18,721 nucleotides of DNA, from positions 1-18,721 of the forward strand of contig JAKSOY010000072.1 in assembly GCA_024405255.1 (NCBI GenBank), in the 5' to 3' direction. Position numbers and translations under genes: made by a program. Positions 1 through 7,736 of this stretch are shown one piece after another. Within the stretch, counting starts at the first letter, position 1. Each line of letters starts with the position of its first letter. Below the pieces are notes generated by a model that was not told the origin of the DNA, searched no databases, and saw nothing but the letters and a program-made list of their open reading frames with translations. The DNA is from Kiritimatiellia bacterium (GTDB taxonomy: Bacteria > Verrucomicrobiota > Kiritimatiellia > RFP12 > UBA1067).

Positions 1-73
1 TCAAGCCACGCGAGATAGCGCTTCAACATCGTGTAGGCACCGTCGCGGAAGACCGGCGTTGCAATCAGCGGTA

Positions 74-2152
74 CTACTTCGCACGCTGGAATTCAAGCAG
101 CCGCTTCTTGGCGTCGTCAAACGTCTTGGCGCGGAAGATCCCGGGGCTCACCATCCGCGTCTCGCCCTTCGGATCCATTTCGATCACGCGTCCGCCGCGC
201 TTGAGGAAATCATACACACGGCCCACATAGTCCCCAGCTCCCACCGGACCCGCCATCAGCAGCACATCCGAATGGTCGAGCAATCCGGCATCGACCTCAT
301 ACGGCGTGCTCGGACGCAGATCGAACCGGTCGTCATGCGCCAGATCCATACCGAAGGTCATGAAACCCGGATTCGGAGACTCGACGGAAATCGCCACGTT
401 GAGCGCATTCGGACGACGCGTCGGATAGATCGGATCCGCCGGGCGTCCTGTCAGGTAACGCAAGAACGCGCGCACGATGTCCTGCGTCCGTTCCGAACAT
501 TCCGGATGGGGACCGCTGGCAATGATGCGGCCCTTGCCCAGGCGTCCGCCGAGAATCGCCGCAAAGCCCGCCATCGGCTGCACGGTTCCACCCGAGAACG
601 TGTTGATCGTCTGTCCGTAGTAGTTGGCAAACGGATGAATGTCGGAATCGGCGACCGTCTCCAGCGGGAACATGACCGGACCACCCCAATAGAGCACATT
701 CCGCAGCGAATCGGCCTTGAAGCCCAATGCGGCTTCGCCTTCCTTCGTGAAGCGAATGGCGATGTCGGACCACCCGCGATACGGCACGTCCTTCTGCGAA
801 CGATACGGCGCAAATCCCCAACTCGTCTTCAACACGTTGAACGCCCCGGCGCAAATGCCATAGTACGCACCACCGGCGCGGATGAACGCCTCCAGCTCGG
901 CACGTCCTTTTTCCCCGAGGGCCGAGACTTGACTCGGATTCCACCCGCCGCCAAAGAACACGAGATCGAATCCCTTGAGTCCGCCTTCGGCCATTTCTCG
1001 GCCGCTCATAAAGGTCACACGGTAATTCGGTGAAAACGAAATCAGACGCGTGGCATTCCAATACTCGGCACAGCTCACGCCGCGATCGGCATAGATGGCA
1101 ACCTGCGCCGGCTTGATCGCCGCCACCGGTTTCTCCGGCGCCCACACGTGAACGGCCTCTTCCGCCGTCCAGACCATTCCACCACGGGCGCGAAAATCGA
1201 CAAGCATGGCCTCCATCGCAGGCGTCGTCTTGCCACCGGGCACGACAATCTCATCAACATGGCGGATCTCGCCATCGCCCGCAAAATCATCCGAGAGGGA
1301 CACCACGTCCACAGCCCCGCAGGCATACAGTTTGCGGCACAGCTCCGCCTGCACCGGTCCCCACGGTTCCTCGCAGTAAAGGCCGACGACCTTCTGTCCC
1401 ACACGACGCTGGGGAACGCCGATCGTCACCTTGCGTCCCAGCAGATAGGCCAGCGCACGCGCGACGACATAATGACTGCCCGGACGGAACTCCGGCGTAT
1501 CGGCCATCGCCACGACACGCCCCTTGCCGTAGGTGCCCACCACCCAGCAGGCGGCTCCCGACATCGGTTTCGCCGCCTCGGCCGAAAATGTATTCACATC
1601 GCCTTTGAACGTGGCGGCGACTTCCACCTGGGCCTCCGGCACGGGCGCGCCCGGATCGAGCACGGGTCCGCCATTGTACCAGCCGCCACGGCCACCGGGA
1701 TTCAACCCCAGGAACTTCTTCGCGGGTTCCTTCAGGGGCATCGACAGACTGGTGGCACTGCGAGGCCGATCCCCGCGGTCGACAAACGGCAACAAGCCGA
1801 GTCCCTTCTGCTGGAGCATCAGCGCGCAACCGGCACCGGTGCCGTAGCACGCGCCGCCGGACAAAACGAAGGCGCGAAGCTGCTTCGCACCTTCTTCACC
1901 GAGATCCGCGCGTGCGGCGGCGCAATCGCCATCCGGCAGGACAACGAGCGCGCACTCTTTCAACGCACCCGCACGCACGGCGGCGCCATCAAGGAAGACA
2001 GGCGTGATGTCGGGCGAGGTGCCCACGAGTTCGACCCAGCGCGCCGCCGCAATACCCTTGGCTCCTGCGCCTGTCAGCACCGCCACTTTGGACGGCACTG
2101 CGAACGCCACACACCAACACATCACAACGGCAACACTGGTCGCGAAATTCAT
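74..2152 (-). CDS. Exported protein with tandem BPL_N (class I glutamine-amidotransferase-like) domains
   Basis: The 692-residue protein starts with a hydrophobic signal peptide (about residues 1-19). Two BPL_N-type GATase-like domains follow (about 22-240 and 350-575), with a shorter linker domain between them and a truncated third Rossmann-like segment (about 585-692). The second domain keeps the nucleophile-elbow motif YYGICAGAF; in the first the matching segment reads CYGTGAGCA, so the cysteine position is glycine. Both domains share an aromatic-x-GGPV motif and a late GKGR motif, which supports an internal duplication. Family knowledge: BPL_N domains resemble the N-terminal part of some biotin-protein ligases, and their role in exported proteins is unknown. 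The start is supported by AAGGAAG about 6 nt upstream. It is the third gene of a tight operon, 28 bp after the Tat-exported oxidoreductase. The substrate cannot be inferred. Confidence 0.85.
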   Translation of the reverse strand: MNFATSVAVVMCWCVAFAVPSKVAVLTGAGAKGIAAARWVELVGTSPDITPVFLDGAAVRAGALKECALVVLPDGDCAAARADLGEEGAKQLRAFVLSGGACYGTGAGCALMLQQKGLGLLPFVDRGDRPRSATSLSMPLKEPAKKFLGLNPGGRGGWYNGGPVLDPGAPVPEAQVEVAATFKGDVNTFSAEAAKPMSGAACWVVGTYGKGRVVAMADTPEFRPGSHYVVARALAYLLGRKVTIGVPQRRVGQKVVGLYCEEPWGPVQAELCRKLYACGAVDVVSLSDDFAGDGEIRHVDEIVVPGGKTTPAMEAMLVDFRARGGMVWTAEEAVHVWAPEKPVAAIKPAQVAIYADRGVSCAEYWNATRLISFSPNYRVTFMSGREMAEGGLKGFDLVFFGGGWNPSQVSALGEKGRAELEAFIRAGGAYYGICAGAFNVLKTSWGFAPYRSQKDVPYRGWSDIAIRFTKEGEAALGFKADSLRNVLYWGGPVMFPLETVADSDIHPFANYYGQTINTFSGGTVQPMAGFAAILGGRLGKGRIIASGPHPECSERTQDIVRAFLRYLTGRPADPIYPTRRPNALNVAISVESPNPGFMTFGMDLAHDDRFDLRPSTPYEVDAGLLDHSDVLLMAGPVGAGDYVGRVYDFLKRGGRVIEMDPKGETRMVSPGIFRAKTFDDAKKRLLEFQRAK

Positions 2153-2180
2153 GTCTTCTTCCTTTCAGCGCTTAAGCGTT

Positions 2181-3572
2181 TCAACCATTCTTCTTGGACA
2201 ACCGCGCATAGGCACGCGCCGCACCATACGGCGCACGTTCGGTACGCTGCAGCAGCGCATCCGCTTCGGGATCGTTCACGAACGCCTCCTTCGTGTAGTC
2301 CCATTCAAGCTTGCGGCCCAGCTTCATGCCGATCCACGACAGCAGACACGCCGAGCAAGAACGATGCGCCGTTTCCGCCGGCACGATCGACTCGCGGTTC
2401 TTGCGGATCGCCATGAGGAAGTTCTCGTGGTGGCGGCCCGGATTCGACTCCGCACCCTCGTAGAGCGTGATGCCCGGCTTGCCGGCGATCAACGACGGAT
2501 CGCTCGCGTCAAGCGCCTTCAGCGAACGACCCGGCGCGATCGGATCGCTGGCCGTCGCCTTCGCCGCACCACGGCTCACGAAGATCCAGCCCTTTTCACC
2601 GATGAAGCGAACGCCGTTCGGGAACTTGTCCCACACGCGCATCGGCGTGCCGTCCGGATAGGTGAGCGTGATGTCGTATTCGCCATGCACATCCCAGAGG
2701 CCGCCCGTATGGAACTTGCCCTTGCCCTCGATGTACTTCGGACCGATCGCCTCCCAGCCCATCGCCCAATGCGCGATGTCGAGGTGGTGCGAACCCCAGC
2801 CCGTGATCATGCCCGCGCCGAACTGCTCGCAGCGCAGCCAGCCGGGACGCGTCGCGCGCCACTTCGCGCTCTGCGAGTGCACACGGTCTTCGGTGTAGTA
2901 CACCTTCGGCGTCGAACCGAGCCAGAAATCGTAGTCGAGGTTCTGCGGCACCGGCATTTCCTTGGTGTTGCCGCCGGCGGGATCGCCCGGCAGACCGACC
3001 TGGATGAGCTTGATCTTGCCGAGACGGCCTTCGCGCACGAACGCGCACGCCTTCTGGAACTGCTCCCACGAACGCTGCTGCGAACCCTGCAGGAACTTGA
3101 CGCCGTTCTCGCGGATCGAATTGGAGAACACGCGGCCTTCGCGGATCGTCAGCGAGCACGGCTTCTGCATGTAGACGTGCTTCTTCGCGAACGCGGCTTC
3201 GACCGCGATCTGCGCATGCCAGTGGTCCGGCGTGGAGACCACAACCGCGTCGACGTCCTTGCGGTTGATCACCTCGTGGAAATCGCGTTCGCCCACGATG
3301 ACGCCTGGACGACCCTTCTTGGCATAGAAGGTCTCAATGCGCTTCTGCATCTGCTCAAGACGCTTCGAGTCGAGGTCGCAGGCCGCCACAAAGCGCGCGC
3401 CGGCGCAACGGAGGAAGCCCGGCACGTCCATGCCGTCCGCAATACGACCGCAACCGATCTGCGCGAGCTGGATGTTGTTGCTCGGCGCATTCTTGCCCAG
3501 CACGCTGGACGGGACGATCGTCGGGAACGCGACAGCCGCCGTCGCCAACTTCACAAAGTCTCTTCTCTTCAT
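2181..3572 (-). CDS. Tat-exported Gfo/Idh/MocA-family oxidoreductase
   Basis: The 463-residue protein begins with a twin-arginine signal (MKRRDFVKLA and a hydrophobic stretch to about residue 26), so it is probably exported folded with its NAD(P) cofactor. The N-terminal Rossmann domain has the dinucleotide loop IGCGRIA (residues 39-45). The usual EKP lysine motif appears as QKP (136-138), and GSHHLD (260-265) holds the probable catalytic histidine. The C-terminal half has the HRS...LGRKLEWD...E.F.NDPEA pattern of the C-terminal domain common in Planctomycetes, Verrucomicrobia and Bacteroidetes members of this family. Such enzymes oxidise or reduce sugar carbons, including 3-keto-glycoside chemistry; the exact substrate is not readable. 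The ThuA-DUF6807 stop codon overlaps this gene's Shine-Dalgarno, indicating translational coupling. Confidence 0.92.
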   Translation of the reverse strand: MKRRDFVKLATAAVAFPTIVPSSVLGKNAPSNNIQLAQIGCGRIADGMDVPGFLRCAGARFVAACDLDSKRLEQMQKRIETFYAKKGRPGVIVGERDFHEVINRKDVDAVVVSTPDHWHAQIAVEAAFAKKHVYMQKPCSLTIREGRVFSNSIRENGVKFLQGSQQRSWEQFQKACAFVREGRLGKIKLIQVGLPGDPAGGNTKEMPVPQNLDYDFWLGSTPKVYYTEDRVHSQSAKWRATRPGWLRCEQFGAGMITGWGSHHLDIAHWAMGWEAIGPKYIEGKGKFHTGGLWDVHGEYDITLTYPDGTPMRVWDKFPNGVRFIGEKGWIFVSRGAAKATASDPIAPGRSLKALDASDPSLIAGKPGITLYEGAESNPGRHHENFLMAIRKNRESIVPAETAHRSCSACLLSWIGMKLGRKLEWDYTKEAFVNDPEADALLQRTERAPYGAARAYARLSKKNG

Positions 3573-3579
3573 TTTTGTT

Positions 3580-3585
3580 CTCCTT
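3580..3585 (-). promoter_or_regulatory. Shine-Dalgarno AAGGAG overlapping the upstream stop codon
   Basis: AAGGAG lies 7 nt before the ATG of the Tat-exported oxidoreductase. Its first two bases are the last two bases of the TAA stop of the ThuA-DUF6807 gene. The arrangement fixes the start at 3572 and suggests coupled translation of the two genes. Confidence 0.85.
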
Positions 3586-5194
3586 AATAGATTGTCACTT
3601 CGTAGTTAAGTTCAAGCTTCTGTCCCTTCTCCAGCACGAGAGGCTTCTCGTACATCGGCACGGGATTCGTAAAGCGGTGGTCCGCCCAGCTGTAGTGGCG
3701 TTCGGTCGGAATCGGGTTGATCGAGCGCACCTTCACGCCATGGCCCGTCTTCGGGTCCGTGTAGGAAATGCCGGTCATGCCCTTCGGCGCGGCGACATTG
3801 ATCTTCTCGTTCGGCTCGCCGCCTTCACCGACGGCCTTGAAGCCGCGCATCATATCGCTCATCCGAAGCGAGAACCCGCCGTAGCCCACCGGACGGCGGC
3901 AGTCGAACGTCACCTTCTCGCGCGCCGTGAACGTGTGCTTCGCCGTAATCGTGTACCCGCCCCGCGCCGTCGGTGCGCTGAACGCAAGCGTACGCGCTTC
4001 GTCAAGCAGCACGCGTCCGGGTTCGGCTCGCGGACCATACCACAGCTTCACATCCACCGTGCACGCACCGCCGTTCGGCTTGATCGCGAAGTCGCGGACA
4101 ACCGTCATGCCGTCGGGGAAGAGGTTGCCGGCCGCCGGATTGCGCGGCTCCCAGTAGTTGAGTCCGTTGATGTACTTCCAGCAGAACCAGAGGCCCAGGT
4201 GCCACGGATGGTCCTTCGGACGCGCATCCGTCACGCAACGTCCGTCCGGCAGGCAGAGCGGATGCACGAAGATCTTGTTCTCGCGCGTCGCGAGATTGAG
4301 ATTCCACACCGTCTTGCCGTCCTTCACGCAACGGGCGCCTTCCAGCGTCGTCTCCACACGCGCCGTCGAGGTCTTCACGTCCACCTTGTCAGGCAGGAGG
4401 CCCATTGTCCACTGCGCCGCCTTGAAGAGGTGCAGCTGGAACTCCATCTTGCCGAAGTCCTTCGGACGATGTCCGAGCGCCGTGTAGTAGATGCGGCCCT
4501 TGCCGTACGTCTTGCACCACTCGAGAATGTGGCCGCCGATCTTCGGGCAGCCCCACTTGTCCGTCTTGCGGCTCTTCTCGTTGATGTCCTTCCACTCGAG
4601 GATCAAAAGCGGACGCACGCTCTCGTCCGGATGGTTGAGATAGATTTCGTCCCCTTCCCACACATAGTTGTCGGGCATGCACGCCATCGCCGGATGCGAG
4701 CGGTCGATGCGCGTGAACGGCACGGACTGCTGAATCGCATAGTGGCGTTCAAAGGCGCCGCCGAGCATCTTGCGGAAGCGCTCCTTGCCGCGCTCGTTCG
4801 CGCTCGAGGAGTGGATGGCCAGAAGGCCGCCGCCGTTCTCGATGAACTTGTAGAAGACCTCGCGTTCGGCATCGGTGTTGAAAAGCTCGTGGTTCGTGCA
4901 GGCAAGTACAATGCAGCGGACCTTCTTCATCGCCTCGCTCGTGAACACTTCCGGCTTGTCCGTAACCAGGCAGCTGAGGCCGTTCGCCGTGAAGTAGCGG
5001 CGGATCTCCTCCGCGCCGACTTCCGTCGACTCGTGGTGAAACGCACCCTTCGCCACCACTTGATTGGTCTTAGGATTGCGGACATACTGCCAGCGGGTAT
5101 AGACCAGCACATCCGCCGGCGCGAACTCCGCACCGACCAGATTCAGCGCCGCCGCACAAAGCGCGAACGCCACGACTTTCATTCCAAGTTTCAT
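3584..5194 (-). CDS. Exported ThuA-domain and DUF6807 (PmoA-like) fusion protein
   Basis: From the chosen start the protein has 536 residues: a Sec signal peptide (about 1-22), a ThuA-like GATase-fold domain (about 25-268) and a C-terminal DUF6807/PmoA-like domain (about 272-536). ThuA features visible are FHHES (52-56), GGGLLAIHSSS (121-131), EGDEIYL and ALGHRPKDF. The second domain has HPWHLGLWF followed by a NYWE motif, as in DUF6807 proteins. ThuA takes part in trehalose use alongside the oxidoreductase ThuB in rhizobia, and ThuA/Gfo pairs are common in PVC genomes, so a role in oxidised-sugar metabolism outside the cytoplasm is likely but inferred. An in-frame ATG 12 codons upstream (5230) has no ribosome site; the ATG at 5194 has GGAAAGG at 5 nt. 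First gene of the three-gene operon. Confidence 0.88.
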   Translation of the reverse strand: MKLGMKVVAFALCAAALNLVGAEFAPADVLVYTRWQYVRNPKTNQVVAKGAFHHESTEVGAEEIRRYFTANGLSCLVTDKPEVFTSEAMKKVRCIVLACTNHELFNTDAEREVFYKFIENGGGLLAIHSSSANERGKERFRKMLGGAFERHYAIQQSVPFTRIDRSHPAMACMPDNYVWEGDEIYLNHPDESVRPLLILEWKDINEKSRKTDKWGCPKIGGHILEWCKTYGKGRIYYTALGHRPKDFGKMEFQLHLFKAAQWTMGLLPDKVDVKTSTARVETTLEGARCVKDGKTVWNLNLATRENKIFVHPLCLPDGRCVTDARPKDHPWHLGLWFCWKYINGLNYWEPRNPAAGNLFPDGMTVVRDFAIKPNGGACTVDVKLWYGPRAEPGRVLLDEARTLAFSAPTARGGYTITAKHTFTAREKVTFDCRRPVGYGGFSLRMSDMMRGFKAVGEGGEPNEKINVAAPKGMTGISYTDPKTGHGVKVRSINPIPTERHYSWADHRFTNPVPMYEKPLVLEKGQKLELNYEVTIY

Positions 5195-5199
5195 TTTTA

Positions 5200-5206
5200 C
5201 CTTTCC
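5200..5206 (-). promoter_or_regulatory. Shine-Dalgarno GGAAAGG deciding the ThuA-DUF6807 start
   Basis: GGAAAGG is 5 nt before the ATG at 5194, which opens a normal signal peptide. The in-frame ATG at 5230 would add a basic 12-residue extension before that signal and lacks a ribosome site, so the downstream start is preferred. Confidence 0.75.
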
Positions 5207-5247
5207 TTGTCTGCGTCTCCCCAGCCGCATCGTTTTTTGACGCTATT

Positions 5248-5276
5248 ATTTTACCATAATCTACACCTACTGTACA
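5248..5276 (-). promoter_or_regulatory. Sigma70-like promoter for the ThuA/Gfo/BPL_N operon
   Basis: On the minus strand, TGTACA (5276-5271, 4 of 6 matches to TTGACA) is separated by exactly 17 bp from TAAAAT (5253-5248, 5 of 6 matches to TATAAT). Initiation would fall near 5241, leaving a leader of about 47 nt before the ATG at 5194. The box lies in an AT-rich dip between GC-rich genes. Not tested experimentally. Confidence 0.55.
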
Positions 5277-5312
5277 TCTCGCATTTCCCGCGTTTGGCGA
5301 ATGTCCCCCCGG

Positions 5313-5445
5313 AATCCTGATCCCTGAACTCTGAATCCTGAAAACTGAACTCTGAACTCTGAATCCTGAAAACTGAACTCTGAACTCTGAATCCTGAAAA
5401 CTGAAAATTGAAGATTGAAGACTGAAGACTGAAGATTGAAGATTA
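5313..5445 (-). repeat. Tandem heptad array, 19 units, just 3' of lpxI
   Basis: Nineteen consecutive 7-bp units run without a phase break. Plus-strand forms are aatcctg, aaaactg, aactctg and, at the lpxI end, aagattg and aagactg; on the coding strand these read as TTCAG-rich heptads. There is higher-order order: a four-heptad block (aatcctg, aaaactg, aactctg, aactctg) occurs twice in full and a third time in part. The array starts 5 nt after the lpxI stop codon. Its minus-strand reading frame is a phenylalanine/glutamine/serine-rich artefact, so I do not call it a gene. Confidence 0.95.
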
Positions 5446-5450
5446 ACATC

Positions 5451-6290
5451 CTAGGGCCGCGTCGGAGCGGGCGGCAGGTCTGTCGGCATGCCGATCAGGG
5501 CGATCTGATGGCGGTTCGCGAAGTCGATGACCTCTTCACGGCCGAGCAGCATCAGACGATTGGCCTGAAAAGCGAGTGCGGACACGCCGGCACGCTTCAT
5601 CACCTTGAGCGTCTTGAGTCCCACCACGGGAATGTCGAAACGCATGTCGTGCCCTTCGCGCGCGCCTTTCACAAGCACCGCGCCCTTGCCGCCCAACTTG
5701 CCGCCACGCTTGATCGCGGCGTTCGTTCCTTCAAACGCTTCGACCGCGAGCACCATGCCTTCTTTCACGAGTACGGTCTGACCCACGTCGTGGCGGCCCA
5801 TATCGCGCATCACGGCCATGCCGTGGCGAATGTCGTTGAGCTCGCGCGCATCCGGCGCGCGCGCCGTCAGCAGACCCTCGCCCGGCAGATGTCGTTCCAT
5901 ATAGGACGATGCCGGAAAGACCTTCACACCGGCCTTTTCAAATTCATAGGCCAACTTGCCGTAGACGGTGTGCGCCGTCTTGCACGGCAATGACCGCAGC
6001 CACGCTTTCGTCTCCTCGTCGAACCGGCTGCGGAAAAGCGACAGCGGATTGATCTGTCCGGCAAAGACACACCCGTCATATCCCTGTGCCGCGACCCAGC
6101 GGAGTCCGGCCGCGATTTCGCCAATGCCGATCGTGTGCACCTGATCAGCCGCCTTGATCGTCGCGCGCTCGGTCGACCCGCGTACCGCCAAGACATCGCA
6201 CACCGGCACACCCGCCGCGTGCGCTCCTTCCACCACGAGCCGCGGATAGGCTCCCGCGCCCGTAATGACGATCATTTTACGAACTTCCAT
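5451..6290 (-). CDS. lpxI: UDP-2,3-diacylglucosamine pyrophosphatase, LpxI type
   Basis: The 279-residue protein matches the LpxI (formerly DUF1009) family in length and motifs. LpxI hydrolyses UDP-2,3-diacylglucosamine to lipid X and UMP in lipid A synthesis, replacing LpxH in many bacteria. Visible signatures are an N-terminal VITGAGAYPRLV segment (8-19) and, in the C-terminal domain, AVEAFEGTNAAIKRGG (182-197) and the very typical DMRFDIPVVG (215-224), whose aspartates lie in the region containing the catalytic aspartate of the family. The start has AGGAAAG just upstream, 10 bp after the rarA stop, so the two genes are probably co-transcribed; a second ATG five codons in is also possible. 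The proline-rich C-terminus is slightly unusual. A heptad repeat array follows the stop codon. Confidence 0.93.
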   Translation of the reverse strand: MEVRKMIVITGAGAYPRLVVEGAHAAGVPVCDVLAVRGSTERATIKAADQVHTIGIGEIAAGLRWVAAQGYDGCVFAGQINPLSLFRSRFDEETKAWLRSLPCKTAHTVYGKLAYEFEKAGVKVFPASSYMERHLPGEGLLTARAPDARELNDIRHGMAVMRDMGRHDVGQTVLVKEGMVLAVEAFEGTNAAIKRGGKLGGKGAVLVKGAREGHDMRFDIPVVGLKTLKVMKRAGVSALAFQANRLMLLGREEVIDFANRHQIALIGMPTDLPPAPTRP

Positions 6291-6300
6291 GGTCTTTCCT

Positions 6301-7590
6301 TTAAAACGCGCCCTTCAACGCTTCCATGCGCTTGGCGATCGTCGCCTCGTAGCCCTGTTCGGACGGAATGTAATACGTCTCGGGAATCCGCAGATACGCC
6401 TGTTCGGTCCAGGCGCCCGCATAGCTATGCGGATACTTGTAGCCGATGTTCTCCTCCACGCCGATCGCCTTCACATGCACGTTCTTCAGATGCTCGGGCA
6501 CGGGTTGCACCGAACCCGATTCGACATCGTGGATCGCCTTGTCGATCGCCTCGTACGACCGATTCGACTTCGGCGCCGTCGCGAGATACGTCGTCGCCTG
6601 CGCAAGCGAAATGCGCGCCTCGGGCATGCCGATGAATTCCACCGCCTGCAAGGCCGCCACGGCGATGGTGAGTCCGCGCGGATCGGCATTGCCGATGTCT
6701 TCGGACGCCAAGATCACCAGCCGACGCGCAATGAAACGCGGATCTTCACCGGCGACGATCATCTTCGCAAGCCAGTAGATCGCGGCATCCGGATCGGACC
6801 CGCGAACCGACTTGATGAACGCGCTGATGGTGTCGTAGTGTCCGTCTTCCTTTTTATCGTACTGGACGATACGCCGTTGGACGCATTCCTGAATGACGTC
6901 CGGCGTGAGATGGATCACGCCGTCCGCACCCGGCGGCGTCGAGCGAACGGCCACTTCGAGCGCCGTCAGCGCATGGCGTCCGTCGCCATCGCAGATCTCC
7001 GCGAGGAATTGCTTCGCCTCGTCATCGAAGACGACCTGCAGACTGCCGTAGCCGCGCTCTTTATCCGCCAGCGCACGGTCGAGAAGCATCGTCGTTTCTG
7101 CCGGCGTCAACGGCTTCAACTCGAAGACGAGCGACCGGCTCGTGAGCGGCGTGTTGACGAACATCGACGGATTGTGCGTGGTCGCACCGATGAGCACCAC
7201 GGTTCCGTCTTCGACGTACGGCAGAAGGACGTCCTGCTGGGACTTGCTGAAGCGATGGATCTCGTCGACAAAGAGGATCGTCCCCATGCCGCCCAGCTCG
7301 CTTCGCGCCCGTTCGCACACCTTGCGGATTTCCGCCACGTTCGAGATCACGCCCGAACAGCGCACGAACGCGCGCTGCGTCGACTTCGCAATGACTTCTG
7401 CAAGCGTCGTCTTGCCGCAGCCGGGCGGACCGAACAGAATGATGTTCGTGAGCCGGTCCGCCTCGATGACACGGCGCAACAGCTTCCCCTCGCCGAGGAT
7501 GTGACTCTGCCCGACGACTTCCTCAAGCGTACGCGGTCGCATCCGCGCCGCCAGAGGTTCCGAAGAACGAAACTGATATTGTCTATCCAA
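6301..7590 (-). CDS. rarA: Replication-associated recombination protein A (AAA+ ATPase)
   Basis: The 429-residue protein has the length and motif order of RarA/MgsA, the bacterial relative of eukaryotic Mgs1/WRNIP1, which acts at stalled replication forks. Visible are the N-terminal PLAARMRP segment (12-19), Walker A GPPGCGKTT (54-62), Walker B ILFVDEIHRF (105-114), sensor 1 LIGATTHNP (133-141) and an arginine-finger SRS (151-153). The C-terminal part has GSDPDAAIYWLAKM and the conserved region ending near YKYPHSY. The start is TTG: AAGGGG sits 4 nt upstream, an in-frame stop lies just before it, and the next ATG would remove part of the conserved PLAARMRP motif. An octad repeat array occupies the gap before it, and lpxI follows by 10 bp. 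Confidence 0.96.
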   Translation of the reverse strand: MDRQYQFRSSEPLAARMRPRTLEEVVGQSHILGEGKLLRRVIEADRLTNIILFGPPGCGKTTLAEVIAKSTQRAFVRCSGVISNVAEIRKVCERARSELGGMGTILFVDEIHRFSKSQQDVLLPYVEDGTVVLIGATTHNPSMFVNTPLTSRSLVFELKPLTPAETTMLLDRALADKERGYGSLQVVFDDEAKQFLAEICDGDGRHALTALEVAVRSTPPGADGVIHLTPDVIQECVQRRIVQYDKKEDGHYDTISAFIKSVRGSDPDAAIYWLAKMIVAGEDPRFIARRLVILASEDIGNADPRGLTIAVAALQAVEFIGMPEARISLAQATTYLATAPKSNRSYEAIDKAIHDVESGSVQPVPEHLKNVHVKAIGVEENIGYKYPHSYAGAWTEQAYLRIPETYYIPSEQGYEATIAKRMEALKGAF

Positions 7591-7594
7591 CGCG

Positions 7595-7600
7595 CCCCTT
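7595..7600 (-). promoter_or_regulatory. Shine-Dalgarno AAGGGG deciding the rarA TTG start
   Basis: AAGGGG ends 4 nt before TTG at 7590. An in-frame TGA four codons upstream excludes an earlier start. The octad array ends only 4 bp from this site, so the array would lie right at the edge of the rarA translation initiation region. Confidence 0.7.
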
Positions 7601-7604
7601 CATC

Positions 7605-7735
7605 GTCCAATCATCCAATCACCCAATCGCCCAAACATCCAATCACCCAATCGAACAATCCGAACAATCACCCAATCACCCAATCACCCAATCGAACAAT
7701 CGAACAATCTGAACAATCGAACAATCCAAACAATC
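7605..7735 (-). repeat. Tandem octad array, 16 units, filling the gap upstream of rarA
   Basis: Sixteen 8-bp units run with three single-base insertions. Plus-strand forms are acccaatc, atccaatc and gaacaatc; on the coding strand these are GATTGGGT, GATTGGAT and GATTGTTC. The two main variants are arranged in runs rather than alternating. The array begins 1 nt after the stop codon of the lipoprotein oxidoreductase gene and ends 4 bp before the rarA Shine-Dalgarno, so it fills nearly the whole gap. Confidence 0.95.
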
Positions 7736-7736
7736 C

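Noticed and set aside
1..73. Open minus-strand frame after the BPL_N gene (reading VPLIATPVFRDG...)
   Set aside because: It is only about 26 codons, has no start codon or ribosome site except an unsupported ATG near 29, and is cut by the window edge, so it could be the start of another gene but cannot be supported.
59..5320. Long plus-strand open frames opposite the ThuA/Gfo/BPL_N operon
   Set aside because: Their translations are arginine/histidine-rich without motifs, and they lie opposite well-supported genes with signal peptides and family motifs; GC-rich antisense shadows.
5267..5449. Minus-strand 60-codon frame rich in F, Q and S
   Set aside because: It is simply the translation of the heptad array, whose period of 7 bp keeps frames open; no start or ribosome site fits a gene.
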